From an uncultured Bacteroidales bacterium (GTDB lineage: Bacteria; Bacteroidota; Bacteroidia; Bacteroidales; Paludibacteraceae), in assembly GCA_900318245.1 (NCBI GenBank), contig ONJT01000027.1, positions 1 through 49,550 on the forward strand: DNA of 49,550 nucleotides, given 5' to 3'. The first letter of the stretch is position 1. Each line of letters begins with the position of its first letter. Below the pieces are notes generated by a model. It did no database searches. It was not told the origin of the DNA and worked only from the letters and a program-made list of their open reading frames with translations. Below, piece after piece: positions 1-6,435 of this stretch. The position numbers and the translations under genes are program-made.

Positions 1-2
1 TA

Positions 3-171
3 TTGGTGTTCTATGTGCATGGTCACATGTTTTCGTTCTTTGACTGCGACAATTTCAGCGTCATCACGCTTAAATGTCAGCCGGAACCGGATAGATGAAC
101 TGAAAGCCGAGTACGACTGCATCGGCAAGCCCATGATGGTCAACAACCGGATTAACAATGCCACGCTATGA
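3..171 (+). pseudogene. MmcQ/YjbR family protein, C-terminal remnant, frameshifted
   Basis: The stretch begins inside a gene that continues off the left edge. One frame (3-98) reads VFYVHGHMFSFFDCDNF and then LKCQPEPDR before a TGA. The next frame (from 94) continues DELKAEYDCIGKP and stops at 169-171. Joined, this matches the order expected near the C-terminus of MmcQ/YjbR (DUF419) proteins: a strand pair, an LKC-P-E motif, then a helix of the type ELKAEY. The two pieces overlap around 94-98, so a single-base change has broken the frame. The usual C-terminal half of the domain after GKP is also not recognisable. The family has a CyaY-like, probably DNA-binding fold; its exact role is not established. 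Family assignment is by eye from a short fragment. Confidence 0.5.
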
Positions 172-826
172 GATACATAGTTGCGAGCAGATGATGGAAC
201 TCATCCAGCAGCTCGGATTCCTGCCGCTTTTAGCAAGCGGCATTTCCGGCTATTCGGCGGAAGAGATGGCGGACGAGGAATGTCGTTACGTCGTCTTTCC
301 GGACGGCGGCTGGGATTGGCCGTTATGGAAATGGAAAGGCATCATTATTAACGAGAGCGATTGCGTCTATGGCAAGTTCTTCAACGGCAAGGCCGGCTTT
401 ATCAGTCGCTCGTAGTGGCCGCATTTCTGCAACTGGCGCCGCAGTCTCTATCCCATGCCGGAGAACGGCAGTATAGAAGGCATCATCTACCAGACGCTCT
501 GCGAACAGGATAGTATCATCAATCGGGACTTGCGAGCGGCATGCGGCTTCTCCGGTCCGAAGATGCGGAGTAAGTTCGACGGTTATGTGACGCGCCTTCA
601 GATGGCAACGCGCGTGGTGACGGAAGATTTCGTCTATCCGCGTGACAAGCATAATCGTGAATACGGTTGGGGATGGTCGTTACTCACTACTCCAGAACGG
701 CTTTATGGCAAGGAGGCTTGCACCATAGATTGCTCGCCGGAGGAATCGTATCAGTTGATGACCAAGCACTTGCGCACCATTCTGCCGCACGCTACCGACA
801 AACAAATAAGCAAACTATTGAGATAA
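158..826 (+). pseudogene. AlkZ-related protein interrupted by an in-frame amber stop
   Basis: One reading frame encodes about 222 residues, broken only by a TAG at 413-415. The N-terminal part (MPRYEIHSCEQMMELI, then VVFPDGGWDWPLWKWKG) and the C-terminal part (FCNWRRSLYP, LRAACGFSGPKMRSKFDGYV, YGWGWSLLTTPE) stay in one frame and together match Bacteroidales proteins annotated as AlkZ-related, a winged-helix group related to YcaQ/AlkZ DNA glycosylases. Homologues, as I recall them, have Glu where this copy has the stop, so one GAG-to-TAG change would explain it. Other genes here end normally at TAG, which argues against recoding. The ATG at 158 overlaps the preceding MmcQ remnant. It is probably a recent nonsense pseudogene; a sequencing error cannot be excluded. 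The family call is from memory of sequence patterns. Confidence 0.6.
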
Positions 827-847
827 GCATGACCAAAAGACAATATA

Positions 848-943
848 ATGGAGAAGTTAGAAGAACAGATACATAGCGACTTGCAGCAGTATTTGCTGAG
901 TGTGAATGAAATGGTATCACATGACCCGCATATAATTAAGTGA
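848..943 (+). CDS. possible 31-residue ORF
   Basis: A short open frame (MEKLEEQIHSDLQQYLLS...) sits between the AlkZ-related pseudogene and the membrane protein gene, in the same direction and with 7 bases to the next ATG. The translation is amphipathic and helix-like with no recognisable domain. It may be the N-terminus of a decayed gene or may not be translated. No ribosome binding site stands out. Confidence 0.2.
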   Translation: MEKLEEQIHSDLQQYLLSVNEMVSHDPHIIK

Positions 944-950
944 TAAACCT

Positions 951-1364
951 ATGAAAACGATTATCGGTATAGAAAAATTCTGGACATTGTTCATTGGTCT
1001 CGGTGCCGTTTGGGGTGCAATGATGATGTGGATTGACCCGACAGGAGTCATGTGGGGCATGGATCTGATGCTGGAATTGCTACGTGCAAAGATGCCGTGG
1101 CCGGATATTTTCTTCCGCAACTTTATTCCTTCCAGTTTTGTGTTGTTGGTAGTCAATGGCATAACGCAATTCATAGCAGCTTATCTGCTTTTTAAGAGCC
1201 ATCGTTGGGCGCAACCGGCAGTCCTTGCCTGTGGCATCATTCTCATGCTTTGGATTAGTCTCGAATGGTGGATTTGGGGCTTCAATGCCATCTGTAATAC
1301 CTATTTCGCCTTTGGTTTGATAGAAGCCGTATTGGCTATTATTGGTTTGAAGAAACAACAATAG
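951..1364 (+). CDS. small integral membrane protein, unknown function
   Basis: A 137-residue protein with about four hydrophobic segments: residues ~7-27 (FWTLFIGLGAVWGAMMMWI), ~58-80, ~86-105 and ~112-133. It has no signal peptidase site and no catalytic motif that I recognise. It is rich in Trp and ends with a short basic tail (GLKKQQ). The stop at 1364 is followed after two bases by the ATG of the alpha/beta hydrolase, so the two are probably cotranscribed. Small four-helix proteins of this type are common in Bacteroidales and usually unnamed; a DoxX-like or DUF-type role is possible but not shown. The start is the first ATG after the upstream stop codons and gives a plausible cytoplasmic N-terminus. 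Confidence 0.6.
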   Translation: MKTIIGIEKFWTLFIGLGAVWGAMMMWIDPTGVMWGMDLMLELLRAKMPWPDIFFRNFIPSSFVLLVVNGITQFIAAYLLFKSHRWAQPAVLACGIILMLWISLEWWIWGFNAICNTYFAFGLIEAVLAIIGLKKQQ

Positions 1365-1366
1365 TT

Positions 1367-2073
1367 ATGGACTTTCACATTTACGGAACACAAGGCCAAC
1401 CAACGTTGCTACTCCTGCCCGGTTTGGGTGTGTCGCACGAGATCTTCCTACCGCTCATAGAACGGTTGCAGGATAAGTTCTATATCGTTGCTGCAGGCGT
1501 GGATGGTTTTCTCATAGGCAAGCCGTCACGCTTTACATCAGTGGACGACCAAGCGGCGCAAGCTATCCAATATGTAAAGAACGAGTTAAGCGAACACCTG
1601 GATGTGGCTTATGGTTTATCGTTAGGCGGCAAGATTCTCTCCCGAATGATGGAGCGCAATGAGATTGTGATTGACCATACCATCATGGATGCGGCACCTC
1701 TATTGCCGCTACCGAAATGGAGTGTTGACCCTTTACGGTATTATCAGGCGTTTAACGTGTGGACGTGCTACCACTGGACAGGTTTCTGGCGATGGGTGTT
1801 CCATTCGCACTATTTCGATGTGCTGCTGGATGAGGTGCGCAAAGTCTATCCGTCCGGTCGCAGTCAGGCAGTATTGGATGGTTACAAGTCTGTCTATACC
1901 AACCGCTTGGAGTCCATCCACGGCGCAGACATTCACTTCTGGTATGGCACTAAAGAAGCCTTTGTTGCCAAGCCGCAAGTGGAGCACTTGTTGAAACTAT
2001 GCCCCTCCTTATCGACCATCCCGATGAAGTTGCCAAACGAATAATGAACGTTTTAGAATATGACAGAATATGA
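1367..2073 (+). pseudogene. alpha/beta hydrolase with 3' frameshift/deletion
   Basis: The frame from 1367 stops at 2044 (225 residues). The N-terminal part is a normal alpha/beta hydrolase: LLLLPGLGVSHEIF gives the oxyanion-hole strand-loop, and YGLSLGGKILS carries the nucleophile elbow G-L-S-L-G. After LLKLCP (~2004) the frame goes wrong. In the next frame, 2005-2073, the expected C-terminal helix LLIDHPDEVAKRIMNVLEY appears, and its TGA (2071-2073) overlaps the ATG of the next gene at 2070 in the usual ATGA manner. In relatives this helix is directly preceded by a G-M-x-H-G type loop that carries the catalytic histidine; that loop is missing here. A small out-of-frame deletion is the simplest explanation, leaving an enzyme without its general base. 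The family is clear; the substrate is not. Confidence 0.65.
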
Positions 2074-2582
2074 AAAAGAGCATTCAAAACATAGCCGGCT
2101 ATGTGCTTGGCGGAGTGATGTTCGTAGTGCTTTTGCCGACGATTATGTGGCTGGCATCAGGAATGCCGGACATGGCTGTACATATCGGTGCGTTGCGCGC
2201 ATCTTTGACAGGACTGTTGATGCTTGGCGGCCTAACGCTCAGTGTGTGGACTATTGTCTATATGAAGCGTCGTGGAAAAGGCAATCCGATGGATGCGTTC
2301 GGACATGAGGTGGCTCCTCGCACGCAACATCTGATGACAGATGGACCTTATCGTCTCAACCGCAATCCGATGCTGACCGGGACGCTTGTCTATCTCGCGT
2401 CATTTATCGTCTGGCTATGGACGTGGCAGGCAGTGTTGGTGTGGTGTATTTTCTTTGCTATCATGTTCGTACAAGTGCTGACTGAGGAGAAACGCCTCCG
2501 CCGTGATTTTGGCGATGAATACGAGTCTTATTGCCGTCGCACAGGGCGGTTTTTACCGATTGGATTTAATGGAAACAAATAG
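2070..2582 (+). CDS. ICMT/PEMT-like membrane methyltransferase family protein
   Basis: A 170-residue integral membrane protein with about four transmembrane segments (residues ~10-32, 42-64, 105-120, 122-140). The motifs GPYRLNRNPML (~residues 90-100) and TEEKRLRRDFGDEYESYCRR (~136-155) are the hallmark of the isoprenylcysteine carboxyl methyltransferase / phospholipid methyltransferase superfamily, which binds S-adenosylmethionine at the membrane. Bacterial members often have unknown substrates. The start overlaps the ancestral stop of the upstream hydrolase (ATGA at 2070) and the end overlaps the start of the downstream alkylation-repair gene by 14 bases, so the cluster is translationally coupled. 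The superfamily call is firm; the reaction is an inference from family membership. Confidence 0.75.
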   Translation: MKKSIQNIAGYVLGGVMFVVLLPTIMWLASGMPDMAVHIGALRASLTGLLMLGGLTLSVWTIVYMKRRGKGNPMDAFGHEVAPRTQHLMTDGPYRLNRNPMLTGTLVYLASFIVWLWTWQAVLVWCIFFAIMFVQVLTEEKRLRRDFGDEYESYCRRTGRFLPIGFNGNK

Positions 2583-3249
2583 CGTAGATATTACCGCACA
2601 ACTCTTTGCTTTGCAAGACCAGGCATATGCTGACTTCCAAAGCAAGTTACTGCCGACTGTCAAACGCGAGACGGTTATTGGTGTGCGGACACCGGACTTA
2701 CGCAAAATGGCGAAGCAAATCTGCAAGACTCCTGCTGCGCAAGAGTTCTTGCACAGTTTGCCACATCGCTATTTTGACGAGAACCAACTGCACGCGTTTG
2801 AGAAAGATTTCAACACCTGTATTGCATATCTGGAGCAGTTCCTGCCGTATGTGGATAATTGGGCAACATGTGACCAACTATCGCCGTGTTGCTTTAAGAA
2901 GCATACTCAAGAACTATTACCGCTTATTCGCAAGTGGATGAGAAGCAAGCACACCTATACGAAACGCTTTGGCATAGGGAAGCTGATGCGGTATTTCTTG
3001 GACGAGGCTTTCCTACCGGAATACTTAGAGTGGGTAGCCTCTATAAAGAGCGAAGAGTATTACATCCGCATGATGCAGGCATGGTTCTTTGCCACGGCTC
3101 TTGCCAAACAATGGGATGCCACGCTGCCCTATATTGAGCAACATCGTTTAGAGAAGGATACGCACAACAAAACTATCCAGAAAGCCATTGAGAGTTTCCG
3201 TATCACAGACGAACAAAAGGCTTTGCTAAAGACCTTACGAGTGAAATGA
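2569..3249 (+). CDS. DNA alkylation repair protein, AlkD-like HEAT-repeat family
   Basis: A 226-residue all-helical protein that starts METNSVDITAQLFALQDQ. Features typical of the DNA alkylation repair enzyme family (AlkC/AlkD-like) include VIGVRTPDLRKMAKQI near residues 38-53, LPYVDNWATCDQLS near residues 95-108 and RKWMRSKHTYTKRFGIG near residues 122-138. AlkD-type enzymes excise positively charged alkylated bases such as 7-methylguanine without base flipping. I chose the ATG at 2569 over an upstream in-frame ATG at 2503 because family members begin close to this point and the longer version would read deep into the upstream gene. It overlaps the next gene by 4 bases (ATGA). Several members of this family are annotated only by fold, so activity is inferred. 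Confidence 0.8.
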   Translation: METNSVDITAQLFALQDQAYADFQSKLLPTVKRETVIGVRTPDLRKMAKQICKTPAAQEFLHSLPHRYFDENQLHAFEKDFNTCIAYLEQFLPYVDNWATCDQLSPCCFKKHTQELLPLIRKWMRSKHTYTKRFGIGKLMRYFLDEAFLPEYLEWVASIKSEEYYIRMMQAWFFATALAKQWDATLPYIEQHRLEKDTHNKTIQKAIESFRITDEQKALLKTLRVK

Positions 3250-3836
3250 AAAAGATACTATTCCTACATGGCTTTTATGCAAGCGGACAATGTGTTCCTG
3301 CTGTTGCGTTACGTGAAGCATTCGCAGGGCGTGCCGATGTTCTGACACCGGACTTGCCCATGCATCCACAGGACGCACTGCGTTTCATTCGCGAACTAAT
3401 TGGCAGAGAAAAGCCCGACTTGCTCGTAGGGAATAGTTGCGGTGCTTTCTATGCACAGATGATTGCTCCGGTCGTTGGCATTCCTGCTTTGCTGGGTAAT
3501 CCGCATTTTCAGATGTCGGAGTTTCTAATGCAGCGCATAGGTCAGCATGAATACAAGTCGCCACGCAAGGATGGCAAGCAATCATTCGTTATTGATGAAA
3601 ACTTGGTCAAAGAGTTTGCTGCACTGGAGGCTACTCAATTCGACAACTGGAATCCTCAATTCCGCGATCGTGTGTGGGGATTATTCGGAGAGCAAGATTC
3701 CTTAGCGCATTTTAAACCGCTCTTCTTGGAGCACTACAACCGTTCATTCCATTTCCCCGGAGGGCATACTCCCACCGCCGATGAAGTCCGCACATGGTAT
3801 GTACCGTTGGCAGAGAAGATGTTAATTGAACTATAA
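3246..3836 (+). CDS. YqiA/YcfP-like alpha/beta fold hydrolase
   Basis: A 196-residue protein of the short alpha/beta hydrolase group (YqiA/UPF0227 type). It opens with ILFLHGFYASGQC (strand plus HGF oxyanion loop) and has LLVGNSCGAFYAQMIA, where the GNSCG nucleophile elbow places the catalytic Ser near residue 64. The acid is probably in LFGEQDSL and the histidine in FHFPGGHTP near the C-terminus, so the full triad seems present, unlike in the broken hydrolase at 1367. Such proteins have esterase-like activity of unclear physiological substrate. The ATG at 3246 overlaps the preceding stop. It is the last gene of the plus-strand cluster; about 790 bases without a gene follow. Confidence 0.75.
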   Translation: MKKILFLHGFYASGQCVPAVALREAFAGRADVLTPDLPMHPQDALRFIRELIGREKPDLLVGNSCGAFYAQMIAPVVGIPALLGNPHFQMSEFLMQRIGQHEYKSPRKDGKQSFVIDENLVKEFAALEATQFDNWNPQFRDRVWGLFGEQDSLAHFKPLFLEHYNRSFHFPGGHTPTADEVRTWYVPLAEKMLIEL

Positions 3837-3951
3837 TATACAAACGAGGTGTGAGGCGTTTGTCGTTTACTATCTAAATCACTTTTGAGTGTCCCATTTC
3901 GTCGCTACCGCGCTTTTCGTGATGAAACGTGCGGTAGTTTTGTTTATGCAA

Positions 3952-4295
3952 GACCTTATAGGCGCGCAAGTGCAAGCGGACTTTCGAGGTGCGCGGAGCG
4001 GTTGAAGACTCGCGAGGTCGGAGAGTAAACGGAGACTTTTGAGGTCGCAAAAAGAGAAGACTTTCGGCGCTCAAAAATGGAAGACTATTACGCGCGAAAA
4101 ATGAGGTGACTTTTGAGGTTATTTTGGAATAGTGGAGACCTATCAGTTTCATGCACAAAAATGCGACTTGTGATGTAAGAAAATGAGTGAGACTTTCGTC
4201 CTAAAGATTTGAGCCGACTTCGGCAATAAGTTGAAAGTGTTGACTGCATATTCCGCTCAAAAAGAGCCGATTTTGGGCAAATTAAGCAGGGCGGT
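3952..4295. repeat. phased ~26-bp degenerate repeat array with GAC anchors
   Basis: This is the main content of a gene-free stretch (3837-4629). The trinucleotide GAC, usually in GACTTTYGAGGT or a decayed version, recurs at 3952, 3979, 4007, 4034, 4059, 4083, 4108, 4137, 4165, 4191, 4216 and 4242, with GAT at 4269. The intervals are 27, 28, 27, 25, 24, 25, 29, 28, 26, 25, 26 and 27. The DNA between anchors is purine-rich and not conserved. On the minus strand it yields a spurious Ser/Phe/Arg-rich ORF. There is no exact repeat as in CRISPR. Function unknown; it lies on the downstream side of the integrase gene. Confidence 0.6.
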
Positions 4296-4316
4296 TGGGG
4301 CTCTCCAGAGGGAAAA

Positions 4317-4342
4317 GACGAAAGATTTTGCTATCTTTCGTC
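4317..4342. other. perfect 10-bp inverted repeat (hairpin)
   Basis: GACGAAAGAT (4317-4326), a 6-base loop, then ATCTTTCGTC (4333-4342). It stands at the right end of the phased repeat and has no T-run on either side, so it does not look like a standard terminator. Confidence 0.55.
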
Positions 4343-4528
4343 GCTATCTGGCTTATTTACAGCACTTTACGATTTTATAGACCGGACAAATAGCGAAAAC
4401 CGGAACAAAATGAGCACTAAAAAGTAGGCTCAGCCCTTGTAAATACTTGTTGTTCCTCGGTTTTTTGAAATAGCGAAAAATAGACGTTTTTCCGTAAAAT
4501 CGTAGAAATACGAAACCGTATTAAACAA

Positions 4529-4619
4529 TTATACCACGCTTTTCTGGCGTCGGACCTATATTTTACACTAACGCTCACCGTGTTCGTTTGGTCTAATCGT
4601 CCTAAAAAGCGTGGTATAA
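4529..4619. repeat. long inverted repeat just beyond the integrase stop
   Basis: Outer arms TTATACCACGCTTTT (4529-4543) and AAAAGCGTGGTATAA (4605-4619) are perfectly complementary over 15 bp. Inside them GGACC (4552-4556) and GGTC (4590-4593) can pair, followed by a weaker AACG/CGTT pair, giving a ~91-bp imperfect cruciform. It begins 11 bases beyond the stop codon of the minus-strand recombinase gene. It could be a terminator-like structure or a recombination-related site. It lacks the GTTRRRY/RYYYAAC boxes of integron attC sites. Confidence 0.6.
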
Positions 4620-4629
4620 CTATGCAAAT

Positions 4630-5868
4630 TTAGAACTCCGGAGCTATCTTATTGATACGTTCAATAAGGCTCTCATCAATGTGATTGGCGTAGCGAAAAG
4701 TCATACTAAGGTCGCTGTGACCAACTATCTGAACGACGTCCAAGTCGGTGGCACCTGCTTTCAGCAGATTGTTAATTCCGCTATCTCGGAGAGAATAGAG
4801 TTGATATTCTCTCGGCAATTTCAACGCTTCTCTCATTCGATCCCAGATGATAGTGAACGAGTGTGATGCAGCAGGAGTCTGGCTCGGTTTCCATGTACCT
4901 GCACCGAAGACGAAATCATCCGGTTTGGCTCCACGAATATGGTCACGTAATAAGGCTTCCAATTTATCATCCATACGACAGTTATGGTCTTTGCCGTTTT
5001 TCTTCTGCGACCCTTTCATTTCGATACAATGTTTCTCGAAGTTCAACTGCTCCACCTTGACGCGTGTAATCTCTACCGGACGCAGGAAGGATTTATACAC
5101 CAGTTGCATGACGATGATGAATGCAGGATTCTTTTCCCTAAAGTATGCAACAATTCTGTCGCGAACTTCCTTGGGGATAATGGTACGATCCTTACCTTGC
5201 GCTTTCTTTTGTTTGAGGTGTTCAAACGGATTGACACGGGCGTAACTCTTTTCCATCGCCCAACTAAACAACGCACGCGCGAGTTTTATATTATTATTGT
5301 ACGTACGCGGACTCACGCGATCTTCCCTTATTTTCTTGCGAACAGACTTCTTGCCTTTCGAGTTGTTTCCAAGAAGCACAAACTCCATGTACTGGTTCGC
5401 CTGTGTCTGCGAGAAAACGGAAGCGGCAATAGATGGACAGTTATTATGCACCCATTGCTTGAATTGTTTACAGAAGCAACTATAACTTCGCATAGTCGTT
5501 TCTTTCAACTCACCACATCGATCTTTTTCATACAGGTCAATTACCTGCTCCAACGGAGTGTAAAAGCGAACATTATCACCCGTATAACTTTCCTGCGTAC
5601 CTATACCATAAGCAGGAATGTTTTGCTGAAGATTGATAAAACCGGCAGCAAGTTGATTGTTGATTTGAAGAATAATAGCGCTGGTCTGCAATTTGAACTC
5701 AGTAAGAGTTTTGCAGCGCTTACGCTCGCGGTTCATCATAATACGAACGCGCTCTAAGTCTTGAACGATAGGGTTAAGCTTGTAGTACTCGATGTACCAA
5801 CCTTTAGAATTGTGTTTGAGCTCTGCGGGAACAAATTGCCTTAGGGCTCCAAAATTTTGAACCAACAT
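4630..5868 (-). CDS. tyrosine recombinase/integrase
   Basis: A 412-residue site-specific recombinase. Residues ~1-90 form an arm-binding-type N-terminal region, ~100-215 a SAM-like core-binding domain (FYTPLEQVIDLYEKD onward), and ~225-412 the catalytic domain. Visible active-site residues are Arg263 in SFLRPVEI, Arg361 in YSLRDSG, His384 in VGHSD and the nucleophile Tyr393 in FRYAN; a lysine-rich beta hairpin (MKGSQKKNGK, ~285-294) supplies the catalytic Lys. The usual His of the HxxR motif is replaced by Tyr358, a variation seen in Bacteroidetes integrases. The gene points away from two tRNA-Leu genes, and the tRNA 3' end lies ~160 bases upstream of its start, as in tRNA-targeting integrative elements. 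No matching far att repeat was found by eye. A strong hairpin sits 6 bases upstream of the ATG. Confidence 0.9.
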   Translation of the reverse strand: MLVQNFGALRQFVPAELKHNSKGWYIEYYKLNPIVQDLERVRIMMNRERKRCKTLTEFKLQTSAIILQINNQLAAGFINLQQNIPAYGIGTQESYTGDNVRFYTPLEQVIDLYEKDRCGELKETTMRSYSCFCKQFKQWVHNNCPSIAASVFSQTQANQYMEFVLLGNNSKGKKSVRKKIREDRVSPRTYNNNIKLARALFSWAMEKSYARVNPFEHLKQKKAQGKDRTIIPKEVRDRIVAYFREKNPAFIIVMQLVYKSFLRPVEITRVKVEQLNFEKHCIEMKGSQKKNGKDHNCRMDDKLEALLRDHIRGAKPDDFVFGAGTWKPSQTPAASHSFTIIWDRMREALKLPREYQLYSLRDSGINNLLKAGATDLDVVQIVGHSDLSMTFRYANHIDESLIERINKIAPEF

Positions 5869-5874
5869 AGTAAT

Positions 5875-5918
5875 TTTTTTTCTTCCGCCAACCTTTTCTG
5901 ATTGGCGGGAGAAAAAAA
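5875..5918. terminator. bidirectional terminator-like hairpin upstream of the integrase
   Basis: Arms 5875-5891 and 5902-5918 (17 bp, one G/A mismatch) have a GC core CCGCCAA/TTGGCGG flanked by T and A runs of at least seven, with a 10-base loop. The form is a classical intrinsic terminator in both directions. The left arm lies only 6 bases upstream of the integrase start codon, so in an integrase transcript it would occupy the ribosome binding region. Confidence 0.75.
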
Positions 5919-5940
5919 GTTAAACAATGTTATTAACGAC

Positions 5941-6010
5941 AAATGACTTCCACATCTGTGAAAGTCATTTGGGCAGATTTTGGGTCGATTTTTACGCGTC
6001 TCACGCGTAA
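5941..6010. repeat. two short palindromes between the integrase and tRNA-Leu
   Basis: First palindrome: AAATGACTT (5941-5949) and AAGTCATTT (5962-5970), with CAC/GTG able to extend the stem. Second: TTACGCG (5992-5998) and CGCGTAA (6004-6010). Both lie in the ~160 bases between the recombinase gene and the 3' end of tRNA-Leu, where arm-type or core recombinase binding sites would be expected. No function is shown. Confidence 0.5.
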
Positions 6011-6031
6011 CTTATTGATTTTCAACCCTTG

Positions 6032-6115
6032 TGCGCAGGATGAGACTCGAACTCACACGATCTTGCGACCACTACCCCCTCAAAGTAGCGTGTATACCAA
6101 TTTCACCACCTGCGC
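6032..6115 (-). tRNA. tRNA-Leu (anticodon GAG)
   Basis: The reverse complement starts GCGCAGGTGG and ends with the T arm GAGTTCGAGTCTC, acceptor strand CCTGCGC and discriminator A; no CCA is encoded. Anticodon stem CTACT/GGTAG encloses loop TTGAGGG, giving anticodon GAG, which reads CUC/CUU leucine codons. The long variable arm is the class II form expected for tRNA-Leu. The 3' end faces the recombinase gene, making it a candidate integration target. Confidence 0.93.
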
Positions 6116-6127
6116 GGGATTTTTTTG

Positions 6128-6209
6128 TGCCCAGAACAGGACTCGAACCTGCACACCTCGCGGCATGCGCACCTGAAACGCACGCGTCTACCAATTCCGC
6201 CATCTGGGC
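6128..6209 (-). tRNA. tRNA-Leu (anticodon CAG)
   Basis: The reverse complement starts GCCCAGATGGCGGAATTGG and ends TTCTGGGCA, with a complete acceptor stem and no encoded CCA. Anticodon stem TGCGT/GCGCA encloses TTCAGGT, giving anticodon CAG for CUG codons. A long variable arm is present. It lies 12 bases upstream of the GAG tRNA, so both probably come from one precursor made from the promoter at 6285-6317. Confidence 0.93.
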
Positions 6210-6284
6210 AAAAAAAAAGAGCGGATTCCGCATTTTTTTCTTTGTTAATCTCTAAAAGATCATCGCTCTCTCTCGAAAGCGGGT

Positions 6285-6317
6285 GCAAAAGTACTGCTTT
6301 TTTTTGAATTGACCAAA
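6285..6317 (-). promoter_or_regulatory. Bacteroidetes-type promoter for the tRNA-Leu pair
   Basis: On the minus strand: TTTG (6317-6314), 20 bp, TACTTTTGC (6293-6285). This fits the -33 TTTG / -7 TAnnTTTG consensus. The block from TTGGTCAATTC to TTTTGCAC is almost the same as the rpsU promoter at 28634-28666. Confidence 0.75.
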
Positions 6318-6377
6318 TTTTTTCGCAAAAAAATAAAAAAAAATGCATTTTTCTTTACTTTTTCCCGTTTTCTGCAT

Positions 6378-6415
6378 AAAAAATGACACACGCAAGCGCG
6401 CATGTCATTTTTTTT
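6378..6415. terminator. terminator after yqeY
   Basis: AAAAAATGACACACGC, a short loop, then GCGCATGTCATTTTTT. It is followed on either strand by a T run. The core AATGACA...TGTCATT recurs in related hairpins at 34631 and 42791. Confidence 0.7.
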
Positions 6416-6435
6416 GTTGGTTATTCGTCAGTCCT

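Noticed and set aside
413-415. TAG recoding or amber readthrough as a genome-wide feature
   Set aside because: Intact genes in the window end at TAG (for example 1364 and 9958) with no conserved extension beyond, so TAG is a normal stop.
3874-4158. 94-residue minus-strand ORF in the gene-free stretch
   Set aside because: Its Ser/Phe/Arg-rich sequence follows the ~26-bp DNA period and has no start context or homology that I recognise.
3952-4295. CRISPR array
   Set aside because: Only the short anchor is repeated, units differ in length (24-29) and sequence, and no cas genes are nearby.
4529-4619. Integron attC site
   Set aside because: The GTTRRRY and RYYYAAC core boxes are missing at the arm ends and the recombinase lacks a clear IntI-specific segment.
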